Below are positions 1 to 7,619 of a stretch of 19,779 bases of DNA, piece by piece. The DNA comes from Dehalococcoidia bacterium. GTDB taxonomy: Bacteria > Chloroflexota > Dehalococcoidia > Lucifugimonadales > JAGWBF01. Within the stretch, counting starts at the first letter, position 1. Every line of letters starts with the position of its first letter. The stretch covers positions 1 through 19,779 of the forward strand of contig JAGWBG010000017.1 of NCBI GenBank assembly GCA_021296015.1, read 5' to 3'. The position numbers and the translations under genes are program-made. Under the pieces are notes generated by a model. It was not told the origin of the DNA and searched no databases. It saw only the letters and a program-made list of their open reading frames with translations.

Positions 1-1
1 G

Positions 2-334
2 GCGGAGACCGAAGAGAAAGCCCGCTCCGAGCCCGAGATAAGCACCATGCAGGAGATAAAGTACCTGGCCGAGGAATTGAGTGCTGCTGCAGCCAGCCAG
101 GAGGCCGCGGATAGGCTAAAAAGTTTGGCCGAGCTCCCCTATGATGACATACTGAGCCATAGAGTAATGTACGGCACGCCCGGTGCGGTTGTCGAGCGTC
201 TCCAGGAGTATAAGAAAGAGCTAGGTATTTCGGGCGTTGTGATGGAGATGAACTACGGAGGTCGTATACCCTACGATCGCGGTATTAACTCCATGCGGCT
301 GCTCATCGAGAAAGTAGCGCCGGAATTCAATTGA
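2..334 (+). CDS. Luciferase-like flavin monooxygenase, C-terminal part (LLM-1, cut by window start)
   Basis: The reading frame is open from base 2 and ends at TGA 332-334, so only about the last 110 residues are present. The fragment opens with AETEEKARSEPE, which matches AETAEQARAEPE in the complete paralogue at 465-1493. It then shares the block YGTP.AV.ERLQEYK..LGISG..ME.N.GG.IP and the tail NSMRLL.EKV. This is the C-terminal end of the TIM-barrel of bacterial-luciferase-like (FMN or F420 using) monooxygenases, enzymes that oxidise small organic substrates with reduced flavin. The first ATG at base 47 is internal and not a start. It is the first of three tandem paralogues on this strand. 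The flavin-binding N-terminal half is outside the window, so substrate and cofactor cannot be judged. Confidence 0.85.
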   Translation, partial: AETEEKARSEPEISTMQEIKYLAEELSAAAASQEAADRLKSLAELPYDDILSHRVMYGTPGAVVERLQEYKKELGISGVVMEMNYGGRIPYDRGINSMRLLIEKVAPEFN

Positions 335-421
335 TATATTAGGCCGGAGCTTCATGACTACTCCGCCCGGTGACGCATCTGATAAAATTAACATGGCTCC
401 CATACTCAAGGCGCTAATTTG

Positions 422-430
422 TGCTATCAT
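422..430 (+). promoter_or_regulatory. Possible extended -10 promoter for LLM-2
   Basis: TGCTATCAT at 422-430 fits an extended -10 element (TGn followed by TATCAT). It lies 34 nt before the TTG start at 465, so a transcript would have a leader of roughly 28 nt. No convincing -35 hexamer stands 16-18 nt upstream, which is tolerable only for an extended -10 promoter. The 130-nt gap before LLM-2 also holds a weak inverted repeat, CGGAG 345-349 with CTCCG 361-365, without a T tract. Confidence 0.35.
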
Positions 431-464
431 ATAGCTAAACTTGCGGGGACGAAAGGAGGCACCC

Positions 465-1493
465 TTGGACTTTGGCATGTTCACTGAATTCCATGTACGA
501 GATCGAAAGACCCAACATGATGCTATTGTGGAGCATCTGGATGAAGTGGTCTATGCGGAAGAGATGGGGTTGGATTCCGTTTGGATGGCCGAGTACCACT
601 TTGCCCCTCAACGCTCCGTATTGTCCTCCCCATTCTCCATTGGCTCCGCAATCGCCGCTCGCACCGAGAGGATAAGAATAGGTGGCTCGGTATTTGTAGT
701 GCCCTTGATAAATCCCTTACGTCTCGCCGAGGATGCCGCTATCCTGGACCACATCAGTAACGGCCGCTTCGAGTTTGGTATAGGACGCAGCGGGCTGACG
801 ATGTTCTACGAAGGCTTTGGCATGGACTACGGTGAATCTCGTGACCGCTTCTTTGAAGGACTGGAGATTGTTCTCAAGGCATGGGGAAATGAGACCTTCT
901 CCCACCATGGCCAATACTGGGACTTTGACGACGTTACCATAGTCCCAAAACCCTACCAGCAGCCACACCCGCCCATTCGCGCCGCCGTAGTCAGCCCGGA
1001 GACCTTCGCCCTGTACGGGAAGATGGGCTACAGTATCTCCTTCTTTGCTGCCGATACCATCCCCAATCTCAAGAAGTCGCTGCAAGAGTACCGGTCGGCC
1101 TGGAAAGAGGCGGGGCACCCCGGTGATGGTGATGCAAACGTGCGCGTTCCCGTCTACGTGGCGGAGACGGCAGAGCAGGCCCGGGCGGAACCGGAGAAGA
1201 GCTTCAGGCACCAGCAGGCTTACGACAACCGTGTGACTGCCCGCTTCGCACCCAATAACAGGTTTGCTGAAATCATCCGTGAGATGGCCGCTCAATCCTA
1301 TGACGATGCCCTTAGTACGATGCTGATTTACGGAACGCCGGAGGCGGTTACCGAGCGCATCCAGGAGTACAGAGAGGAGACGGGTATATCCGGCTTAATA
1401 ATGGAGTTCAACCACGGCGGGCATATCCCCTTTGATCGTGTCAAAAACTCCATGCGGCTGTTCTCCGAAAAGGTGATACCGAACTTCAAGTAG
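465..1493 (+). CDS. Luciferase-like flavin-dependent monooxygenase (LLM-2, intact)
   Basis: A protein of 342 residues, the usual length for the luciferase-like monooxygenase family: a TIM barrel using FMNH2 or F420 to oxidise small molecules in the cytoplasm. I start it at TTG 465 because AAAGGAGG at 452-459 lies 5 nt upstream. The resulting N-terminus MDFGMFTEFH also aligns with MNLAMITEFH of the next paralogue. An upstream TTG at 441 would place the ribosome site inside the gene. Family landmarks are AEEMGLDSVWMAEYHF near residue 30, SAIAARTERIRIGGSVFVVPL near 60-80, NGRFEFGIGRS near 105, PKPYQQPHPPI near 165 and YGTPEAVTERIQEY near 290. The substrate is unknown. It is the middle and only complete member of a tandem set of three. 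The third copy follows after 32 nt, so co-transcription is likely. Confidence 0.93.
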   Translation: MDFGMFTEFHVRDRKTQHDAIVEHLDEVVYAEEMGLDSVWMAEYHFAPQRSVLSSPFSIGSAIAARTERIRIGGSVFVVPLINPLRLAEDAAILDHISNGRFEFGIGRSGLTMFYEGFGMDYGESRDRFFEGLEIVLKAWGNETFSHHGQYWDFDDVTIVPKPYQQPHPPIRAAVVSPETFALYGKMGYSISFFAADTIPNLKKSLQEYRSAWKEAGHPGDGDANVRVPVYVAETAEQARAEPEKSFRHQQAYDNRVTARFAPNNRFAEIIREMAAQSYDDALSTMLIYGTPEAVTERIQEYREETGISGLIMEFNHGGHIPFDRVKNSMRLFSEKVIPNFK

Positions 1494-1525
1494 CATATCC
1501 AAGGCGAGGGCATGAGGAGACACAA

Positions 1526-2538
1526 ATGAACTTAGCGATGATTACCGAGTTCCACATGAGGGATGGCAAGACCCAGGCTGACGCCTTCGATGAGCACTTA
1601 CAGACGGTGTAATTGGCGGAGGAGTTGGTCTTCGACTCCGTGTGGCTGGCGGAGAAGCATTTCAGCCCTGACCGCTCCGTGCTGTCCTCGCCCCTTATGA
1701 TTGCCAGCGCCATCGCTGCGCGTACCAAGAGGATTAAGATTGGGCAGGCGGTGGTGGTGGTGCCTCTGGCCAATCCCCTTCGCCTTGCCGAAGAGGCCGC
1801 TACAAAGGCCGCCTTGAATTCGGGCTGGGACGCAGCGCCCTGACCCAGTTCTACCAGGGCTACAACATGGACTACGGCGAGACCCGGGACCGGTTGTTTG
1901 AAGGACTGGAAGTTGTCATGAAGGCATGGAAGAATGAGACATTCTCCCATGCAGGACAATACTGGACTTTCAATGACGTGACGGTGGTACCCAAGCCCTA
2001 CCAGCAGCCCCATCCCCTTACCCGCGTTGCCGCCCTCAGTGCGGACACCTTTCCCCTGATAGGAAGCATGGGATACCCGACCTTTCTCCTGAGCGGACGC
2101 GGGATTGATTACCTTGAGGAACAGATGAAAGAGTACCGCAGGGCGTACAGGGAAGCGGGACACACGAGTCCTGACGATGTGCTGCTCCGTATTCCGGCCT
2201 ACGTGGGGGAGACTGCCGAGCGGGCCTACTCCGAGCCGAAGTACAGCACCATGCACCAGCAGGCATACAATGCCAGGGTGTTGGCGGGTTTTCAGGTCAC
2301 CGAAGAGGCACGCCACCAGGCCCGGGCCAGGGCCACCGTCTCCTACGACGAGATGATAGAGCAGAGGCTGATATTCGGGACGCCCGAGGCCGTCGCGGAC
2401 CGTTTACAGGAGTACAAGGAGAGGCTGGGCCTGTCGGGTTTCATACTGGAGGTGAACCACGGCGGGCAGATTCCCAACGAACTGGTTGTTAACTCCATGA
2501 AGCTGCTGGCTGAGAAGGTGTTCCCCAAGGTCAAGTGA
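1526..2538 (+). pseudogene. Luciferase-like monooxygenase, broken by nonsense codon and 16-nt deletion (LLM-3)
   Basis: A third LLM paralogue begins at ATG 1526 (GAGGAGA at 1514-1520) with MNLAMITEFHMRDG. After 28 codons the frame meets TAA at 1610-1612. The family pattern (.ELAEELGFDSVWLAE) suggests GAA changed to TAA. The same frame continues with LAEELVFDSVWLAEKHFSPDRSVLSSP and reaches RLAEEAA at about 1800. There the sequence jumps frame: between GCCGCT and GGCCGC the intact paralogue has 21 nt (residues ILDHISN), while here only 5 nt remain, a 16-nt loss near 1801-1806. From 1804 the protein resumes in another frame as KGRLEFGLGRSALTQFYQGYNMDYGE and runs intact to TGA 2536-2538, including YQQPHPLTR and FGTPEAVADRLQEY. 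With two independent lesions no full-length enzyme can be made. A re-initiated fragment is unlikely to fold. Sequencing error is possible for either lesion alone. Confidence 0.88.
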
Positions 2539-2555
2539 GGATGTCTCCCCACTTT

Positions 2556-2587
2556 AACCAGACCCTGGTTACCCGATTTCTCGGGTA
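2556..2587. terminator. Two back-to-back hairpins in convergent gap (candidate bidirectional terminator)
   Basis: Between the converging LLM-3 and CoA-transferase genes lie two perfect inverted repeats. The first is AACCAG (2556-2561), loop ACC, CTGGTT (2565-2570). The second is TACCCGA (2570-2576), loop TTTC, TCGGGTA (2581-2587). They share base 2570. Position and perfect pairing suit a terminator or mRNA 3'-end protector for both strands. Neither is followed by a run of T, so classical intrinsic termination is not assured. Confidence 0.5.
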
Positions 2588-2633
2588 TGACGAAAGCTAT
2601 GCAAGGGTCTCATAATCCGGGAAGGGGAACAGC

Positions 2634-3854
2634 CTACTCCAGCACACCGTCGTCCTTGAGGGAGCGGTACTCACCATCCGACAGGCCGAACAGTTCCTTT
2701 AGAGCGTACTCGGTATGCTCCCCTATGAGGGGCGCCGGCCTGTCCAGGCTGCCCGGCGTTCGCGACAGGTTAAACTCGCTCCTCTCGCTGGCGTAGGGTC
2801 CTATCTCCGGGTGGTCAAGGTACTTGAAGTGCTCCCGGTGCGTTAGCTGGGCGTCTTCAAACAGGTCACGGCTGTCGTTGACCATACCGGCGGGCACTCC
2901 TGCACTCTGAAGGGCGTCCATAAGCTCCCTGGCATCCCAACCCCTTGTCCACGCACCGATTATTCCGTCCAGGTCGTCCTCGTCGGACTTCCGGCCCAGG
3001 AGCGTAAAGTAACGCTCCTGGTGTACCCTGTTCTGACCTGTCGGGTCTACAACACGGCATAACGCCTGCCATTCCGCGTCTGTGGTGCATGCAATGGCTA
3101 TCCATCGGTCTTCGCCCTTGCACGGGTAGACTCCGTGGGGGGCTGCAGCGGGGTCACGGTTGCCCATGCGGTCCTGTTCCCTGCCGTTGACCACGTAGTC
3201 CAGCATGAAGGGAGCTGAGAAGTGAATGGAGGTCTCAAGTTGAGATATGTCCAGGTGGGTTCCATCACCCGTTCGCCTGCGGTAGTCGAGCGCCGCCAGG
3301 ATAGCAGCCACGGCGAAGCGGGGCACGACGAAGTCTGTGTATGCCCCATAGGGATTTACCGGGTCCCTGTCGGGCCAGCCGGTGATGTGGGTCATCCCGG
3401 CCAGAGATGCGAGCACCGGCCCGAAACCGGGCTGTCGCTCAAAGGGACCGCCTCTGCCCAGCATTGAGGCACTGAGCATGATGATTCCAGGATTCGCACC
3501 CTTGAGTTCCCGGTATCCCAGGCCCCAACTCTCCATTGTGCCCGGAGTGAAGTTCTCGGTGACCAGGTCTGCCCAGGGGATTATGCGTAATATCAGGTCT
3601 CTGGCTCTGGGATGACGCATATCTATGGTGATGCCATACTTGTTGGGGTTATTGTTGGCGAAGTAGCCGCTGCGGTTTATGCCTGAGACCCCGTCCTTGA
3701 AGGGTGCAGCCGTCCTCAGGGTCTCGGGCCTTTTGGCCGACTCCACCCGGACTACCGTAGCGCCGTACTCGGCCAGGTACTTGGTGGTCATGGGGCCCAT
3801 CGCCACCCAGCAAAAGTCCAACACCTTTAGACCCTCCAGGGGTTTCCCGTTCAT
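2634..3854 (-). CDS. CaiB/BaiF family III CoA-transferase, catalytic-Asp subunit
   Basis: A protein of 406 residues, the normal length for family III CoA-transferases, which move CoA from an acyl-CoA donor to a free carboxylic acid through an aspartyl-CoA intermediate. Visible signatures are PLEGLKVLDFCWVAMGP at the N-terminus, YLAEYGATVVRVES near 27-39, GYFANNNPNKYGITIDM near 63-79, WADLVTENFTPGTMESWGLGY near 94-114, GMTHITGWPDRDP near 153-165 and PHGVYPCKGEDRWIAIAC in the C-terminal part. In GAYTDFVVPRFA, Asp174 sits where the catalytic Asp of formyl-CoA transferase (Asp169) is found. The start ATG shares one base with the stop of the upstream CaiB paralogue (TGATG), so translation is probably coupled. 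AGGAGG lies 13 nt upstream. It is the last gene of the minus-strand run. The substrate is not predictable. Confidence 0.92.
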   Translation of the reverse strand: MNGKPLEGLKVLDFCWVAMGPMTTKYLAEYGATVVRVESAKRPETLRTAAPFKDGVSGINRSGYFANNNPNKYGITIDMRHPRARDLILRIIPWADLVTENFTPGTMESWGLGYRELKGANPGIIMLSASMLGRGGPFERQPGFGPVLASLAGMTHITGWPDRDPVNPYGAYTDFVVPRFAVAAILAALDYRRRTGDGTHLDISQLETSIHFSAPFMLDYVVNGREQDRMGNRDPAAAPHGVYPCKGEDRWIAIACTTDAEWQALCRVVDPTGQNRVHQERYFTLLGRKSDEDDLDGIIGAWTRGWDARELMDALQSAGVPAGMVNDSRDLFEDAQLTHREHFKYLDHPEIGPYASERSEFNLSRTPGSLDRPAPLIGEHTEYALKELFGLSDGEYRSLKDDGVLE

Positions 3855-5116
3855 CAGATTACCCCGTCCTCCTCAAAGTTCGTTAGCTCCTCAGGAGTGA
3901 GACCCAGCTTTTCATGATAAATTTCTACGTTATGCTCCCCGATTAGCGGAGACCGCCTGCTCAGTCCCATCCTTTCCCCACCTTCAATATCCTTTGCGAA
4001 GAGGCCCGGGTAGGTTACAGATATGTCAAGCTCAGGGTGAGGTAGCTCCTTGAAGTAGTCGCGCGCTATCAGTTGGGAGTGTTCGATGATGTTCGCCGGT
4101 GTGGCCACGGGAAACAGCAAGATACGGCGCTCTACGCTGGCCGTGGTGAGTTCCTCCCTCGTGTGGGTGGCAAAGAAGCGTTGCAGAGGTGCCACGGACT
4201 TCTCCATAATATCGGCCCGTACGCGCCCATAGCCCAGGTGCTCCCAATCAACGGCTTTCAGGTCCTCGTCCCCCAATCCCTCTTCATCCATCCATTCCAG
4301 CAGGGCGCGAGTGCTCCTGGCCACTCCCGGACCTCCTCCCTGGAGCATGTAGTTTACGTAGCCGTCCTTGCAGCGCCAGTTGGCGCGCGTCATGGTCTCC
4401 TTGCCGGTCTGACGGAAAGGCCCCATGCGTTTCAGTATCTCGCCTTCCAGGTCCCAGCTTTGGGGTGCGTGTGCCAGTGTTCTTGCCACGGCCTGCTGGC
4501 AGGATACGTCTACGTGCTGGCCCTCGCCGGTGAGGACGCGATGGCTATGGGCAATCATAGCACCCGTGGCACCCGCTGCCGAGCCGTGGAGGTATAACTG
4601 GGGGAAGCTCACTCGCAGAGGAGGGCGGTCGCTATCCCCCGTCAGGTACATGAAGCCCCCCATAGCCATACCCACAATGTCGGAAGCCTTGTAGTGGGCG
4701 TAGGGGCCGTCCTGGCCAAAGGGCGTTATGGACACCATAACCAGCGAGGAGTTGAGGGATTCAATGTCCTTGTAGCCAAGGCCCAGACTGTCCAGGTAGC
4801 CCGGCGGGTAGGACTCTATGAGGAAGTGGGCCTCTTTTACTAGCTCTTTGAGAAGCTCTCGCCCCTTCTCGGTGTGCAAGTTCAGGGTGATGCCCCGTTT
4901 ATTGACCGCGTAGGCCCACCAGAAGAGGCTCTTTTCCGGGTGGGCCTCGTCTTTGTAATAGGGGCCGATATTCCTCGCAGTGCTGCCCCCCGGAGGCTCC
5001 ACCTGGACAACATCGGCACCCAGGTCGGCCAGAATCTTGCCGCAGAGAAGCCCGCGCTCGTCGGTAAGGTCGAGGACGCGATAGGGGCTAAGGAGGGTTC
5101 CGCCGTTCTCTCTCAC
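3854..5116 (-). CDS. CaiB/BaiF family III CoA-transferase, subunit without catalytic Asp
   Basis: A protein of 420 residues with the CaiB/BaiF fold signatures: SPYRVLDLTDERGLLCGKIL at the N-terminus, LADLGADVVQVEPPGG near 29-44, FWWAYAVNKRGITLNL near 65-80, FLIESYPPGYLDSLGLGY near 98-115, MYLTGDSDRPPL near 156-167 and TGEGQHVDVS near 196-205. Aligned through TGEG to its neighbour, the position of the catalytic Asp is a Tyr (about Tyr175, in FPQLYLHGSA). This polypeptide therefore should not form the aspartyl-CoA intermediate alone. The GTG start overlaps the stop of the preceding gene (GTGA), and GGAG lies 8 nt upstream of it. The tight coupling to the Asp-bearing paralogue suggests the two are subunits of one enzyme, as in two-subunit family III transferases such as BbsEF. 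A regulatory or scaffold role is the alternative. Confidence 0.9.
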   Translation of the reverse strand: MRENGGTLLSPYRVLDLTDERGLLCGKILADLGADVVQVEPPGGSTARNIGPYYKDEAHPEKSLFWWAYAVNKRGITLNLHTEKGRELLKELVKEAHFLIESYPPGYLDSLGLGYKDIESLNSSLVMVSITPFGQDGPYAHYKASDIVGMAMGGFMYLTGDSDRPPLRVSFPQLYLHGSAAGATGAMIAHSHRVLTGEGQHVDVSCQQAVARTLAHAPQSWDLEGEILKRMGPFRQTGKETMTRANWRCKDGYVNYMLQGGGPGVARSTRALLEWMDEEGLGDEDLKAVDWEHLGYGRVRADIMEKSVAPLQRFFATHTREELTTASVERRILLFPVATPANIIEHSQLIARDYFKELPHPELDISVTYPGLFAKDIEGGERMGLSRRSPLIGEHNVEIYHEKLGLTPEELTNFEEDGVI

Positions 5117-5661
5117 AGGGGAAGCTCCGGGGTCATCCCGGCTCCCAACTCCACGTCGAAGGCCGTCAGGAACTGGCCCACCAGCAGGTAGTGGCCTATG
5201 AGCCCTGTCAGGCCTATTGTTCCCTGGTCTCCCAGACGGGCATGGACGGCGTTGAAGGTGGCGTCGGTGATTTTATGGTCTCGAAGGAGTTCATGGGCGT
5301 ATCGTACCAGAAGTCCCTCGTCTTCCGAGAGGCCCTGGGGTGCTGTGCCCTGGGCGATGGAACGGATAGTGTCCTCCGATACTCCGGCATTCCGGGCCAA
5401 TCGGGCGTGGGCGCTGAACTCGTACTGGGACTTGATTTCCCGCGCCGTCGCCAGTATGACCACCTCTTTCAAAGCCTCGGAGAGGTCGAACTCGAATCGT
5501 ACATACGCTCCCGTAGCTGCTATACGAGCGGCTAACTTGGGATTGTGGAGCAGGACACCGTAGGGGCCTCTTACACTCCCCCGACTCTCGGCTATCTCAT
5601 CGAAGTAACCCTGGTCCTCTGGATTGAGCCGGTCTCGGCTGACAGTTGGCAAGCGGGCCAT
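5113..5661 (-). CDS. Carboxymuconolactone decarboxylase / AhpD-like family protein
   Basis: A protein of 182 residues with the all-helical CMD fold signature: LSEALKEVVILATAREIKSQYEFSAHA (about 60-86) followed by ARNAGVSEDTIRSIAQG. The ExxxH unit (Glu81, His85) is the usual catalytic or metal-near pair of the family. No CxxC is present, so it is not an AhpD-type peroxidase reductant. It is closer to the decarboxylase-like members often linked to degradation of cyclic or aromatic acids. Start ATG 5661 has GGAGG 9 nt upstream. It overlaps the next gene by 4 nt and follows the phosphatase gene after 18 nt, so it belongs to the same transcript. Sitting directly before a CoA-transferase pair, it may act on the same carboxylic acid, either releasing CO2 or making a ring-opened acid. 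That is inference. Confidence 0.88.
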   Translation of the reverse strand: MARLPTVSRDRLNPEDQGYFDEIAESRGSVRGPYGVLLHNPKLAARIAATGAYVRFEFDLSEALKEVVILATAREIKSQYEFSAHARLARNAGVSEDTIRSIAQGTAPQGLSEDEGLLVRYAHELLRDHKITDATFNAVHARLGDQGTIGLTGLIGHYLLVGQFLTAFDVELGAGMTPELPL

Positions 5662-5679
5662 CTCTAACTACCTCCAAAT

Positions 5680-6519
5680 CTACTTGCGCCACCCCAGTTC
5701 CTCGGTGGCGGCCAGGAATTTGCTAATCAGGTGGGGGCTTGAGGCGATAACGCTCTCGCTCTCAAGAGTGGCCGGGTTTCCGTGTCGGTCCACAACTCTG
5801 CCGCCGGCCTCCGAGACCAGCAGCAGGCCCGAGGCAATATCCCAGGGGTACAGGCGGTGATGAAAGTATATGTCCACGCGACCACAGGCGGCATAGGATA
5901 ACCCCAAGGCACCGGACCCCATGACCCGGATGCTCTGCATCCCCGGCCAGAGAGATTTAATCAAGTCCAGCGCCAGGACTGCCCTGTCGTCAACGTAGCC
6001 CATGTCGAACCCCAGCAGGCAGTCGGGTATCTCTTCTTTTGGCGAGACCGATATGGGCGCATCGTTGAGGTAGGCCCCGTTGCCCTTCTCAGCCGTTAGG
6101 ACCTCCTTGCGCACGGGGTCGTAGGTCACTCCGACTATGACCTCACCGTCCCGGGCGAGGGCTACCACTACTGATACATGGGGTATACCCGATGCGTAGT
6201 TTCGGGTGCCGTCTATGGGGTCCAGCACCCAGGTGTAGCTGGAGCCTGTTACTATGGGGTCCGATTCCTCGGAGAGGATACCGAAGTCCGGGTACTCTTC
6301 ACGGAGCAGTTGGAGCGCCGCTTTCTCCGCCAACATATCCACGTCGGTCACTACGTTGGCCCGACCCTTGAAACTAATCTCTTTCAGTGTATGGAACCTG
6401 TCCAGGATTATATCCCCGGAACGTCGGGCGGCTTCTATAGCAATTGTGAGGGCGTCCCTGCCGCTTGTGGATGCGGGAATGGAGCGTGAGAGTGAATTAT
6501 CCCTGAAAGAGTGTTGCAT
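5680..6519 (-). CDS. Inositol-monophosphatase family phosphatase
   Basis: A protein of 279 residues with the Mg-dependent inositol monophosphatase/FBPase-like fold. Metal-site motifs are all present: GILSEES with Glu84/Glu85, WVLDPIDGTRNY with Asp100 and Asp103, and PWDIASGLLLVSEAGG with Asp227. The likely reaction is hydrolysis of inositol-1-phosphate or a related sugar phosphate. Members also act on histidinol-phosphate, PAP or fructose-1,6-bisphosphate, and the sequence does not separate these. The ATG at 6519 has no clear Shine-Dalgarno sequence, and the first 20 residues (SRSIPASTSG) precede the conserved domain, so a shorter start is possible. It lies 40 nt downstream of trpS and 18 nt upstream of the CMD gene on the same strand, consistent with one operon. 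Confidence 0.92.
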   Translation of the reverse strand: MQHSFRDNSLSRSIPASTSGRDALTIAIEAARRSGDIILDRFHTLKEISFKGRANVVTDVDMLAEKAALQLLREEYPDFGILSEESDPIVTGSSYTWVLDPIDGTRNYASGIPHVSVVVALARDGEVIVGVTYDPVRKEVLTAEKGNGAYLNDAPISVSPKEEIPDCLLGFDMGYVDDRAVLALDLIKSLWPGMQSIRVMGSGALGLSYAACGRVDIYFHHRLYPWDIASGLLLVSEAGGRVVDRHGNPATLESESVIASSPHLISKFLAATEELGWRK

Positions 6520-6559
6520 GGGATGAAGGTCAGTCCTCTCTTATCTTGCTCAGAGCGTG

Positions 6560-7564
6560 CTATGGCAAAGCCAGTCCCATCTTCTCCTGGACCTCGCCTA
6601 TGGTCTCCAGGGCGATTGCTTTGGCCCTCTGGGCGCCCTCGGTCAGCACGTCTTTGACGTAGTCGGGGCGGTTCTCATACTCTCGCCGCTTCTCTCTGAG
6701 AGGTTCCAGGTAACGGTTCACACCTTCCGCCAGATGCCTTTTGCAGTCCACGCATCCCCTGCTGGCAGTAGTACACTCCTGGTAAACGGTATCTACTTCA
6801 CCCGGATTGAAGAGCTTGTGGAGGGAGTACACGTTACACAGGTGTGGTCTGCCGGGTGTGCTCCGGTGAGTGCGCTGCGGGTCGGTAAAGGCGGTTAGCA
6901 CTCTCTTGTTTGTCTCCGCCGGAGTGGCGGCCAGGTCAATGTGATTGTCCAGGCTCTTGCTCATCTTCTGCTGTCCATCGAGACCGACTATAAGGGGAGC
7001 TTCGGTAAGTTTGGCCTGGGGTTCGGGGAAGGTATCGCCGAACATATTGTTGAAACGCCGCACTATCTCCCTGGCAAGCTCCAGGTGGGGAAGTTGGTCC
7101 TCTCCAACCGGGACGGCGCTGGCTTTGTACAGGATTATATCCGCAGTCTGTAGCACCGGATAGCCCACCAGCCCATAGTTGACGCTCTCCTCGGTCTCGC
7201 TCATCTGCCGCACCTTCTCCTTGAAGGTGGGCACCCGCATCAGCCAGCCGAGGGGAGTTACCATGCTGAGCAGAGTGTGGAGGGTCAACACCTCAGGCAC
7301 GTGGGACAGGACGAAGATGATGCTGCGCTCCGGGTCCAGGTCCGCTGCCAGCCAGTCCAGCACCATCTCGTAGATGTTGGGCTGAATCTCCCTTGTATCC
7401 TCCGGAGACGTAATAGTGGTCAGGGCGTGGATGTCCACGGGGGTGTAGATTGATTCGTAGCTATCCTGGAGGTCAACCGTGTTCTGAGGGGCCCCCAGGT
7501 AGTTGCCGAGATGAAGCTTCCCGGTGGGACGCATTCCAGAAAATATTCGTTCTTTCCGTTCCAT
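6560..7564 (-). CDS. trpS: Tryptophanyl-tRNA synthetase
   Basis: Class Ic aminoacyl-tRNA synthetase that charges tRNA-Trp. From ATG 7564 the protein has 334 residues, the normal size. Motifs: the HIGH equivalent in MRPTGKLHLGNYLGA (residues 11-25), DIHALTT, PVGEDQLPHLELAREI (152-168) and KMSKS (200-204). The start is chosen because AGAGG lies 8 nt upstream and the promoter at 7620-7648 rules out the ATG at 7648. The ATG at 7585 has no ribosome site. Four cysteines, C243, C264, C271 and C274, form C-x20-C-x6-C-x2-C. This closely resembles the [4Fe-4S]-binding motif of Thermotoga TrpRS (C-x22-C-x6-C-x2-C). The gene heads a five-gene minus-strand run. No T-box-like leader fits in the roughly 49-nt leader. 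Confidence 0.97.
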   Translation of the reverse strand: MERKERIFSGMRPTGKLHLGNYLGAPQNTVDLQDSYESIYTPVDIHALTTITSPEDTREIQPNIYEMVLDWLAADLDPERSIIFVLSHVPEVLTLHTLLSMVTPLGWLMRVPTFKEKVRQMSETEESVNYGLVGYPVLQTADIILYKASAVPVGEDQLPHLELAREIVRRFNNMFGDTFPEPQAKLTEAPLIVGLDGQQKMSKSLDNHIDLAATPAETNKRVLTAFTDPQRTHRSTPGRPHLCNVYSLHKLFNPGEVDTVYQECTTASRGCVDCKRHLAEGVNRYLEPLREKRREYENRPDYVKDVLTEGAQRAKAIALETIGEVQEKMGLALP

Positions 7565-7619
7565 TGCAATAGCCTCTGTATCCATGCCGGATTTGTTCGG
7601 GCCTGACCGTGCTCTTACG

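Noticed and set aside
1801..1860. Programmed frameshift or selenocysteine TGA in LLM-3
   Set aside because: The frame change coincides with a 16-nt loss relative to the paralogue, no slippery sequence is present, and the TGA lies in the wrong frame after the shift.
1486..2316. 276-aa reading frame on the minus strand
   Set aside because: Antisense to the LLM-3 remnant. It has no recognisable motif and unlikely composition, and the plus strand has clear homology.
4073..4597. 174-aa reading frame on the plus strand
   Set aside because: Mirror of a conserved CoA-transferase coding region. No domain and no ribosome site.
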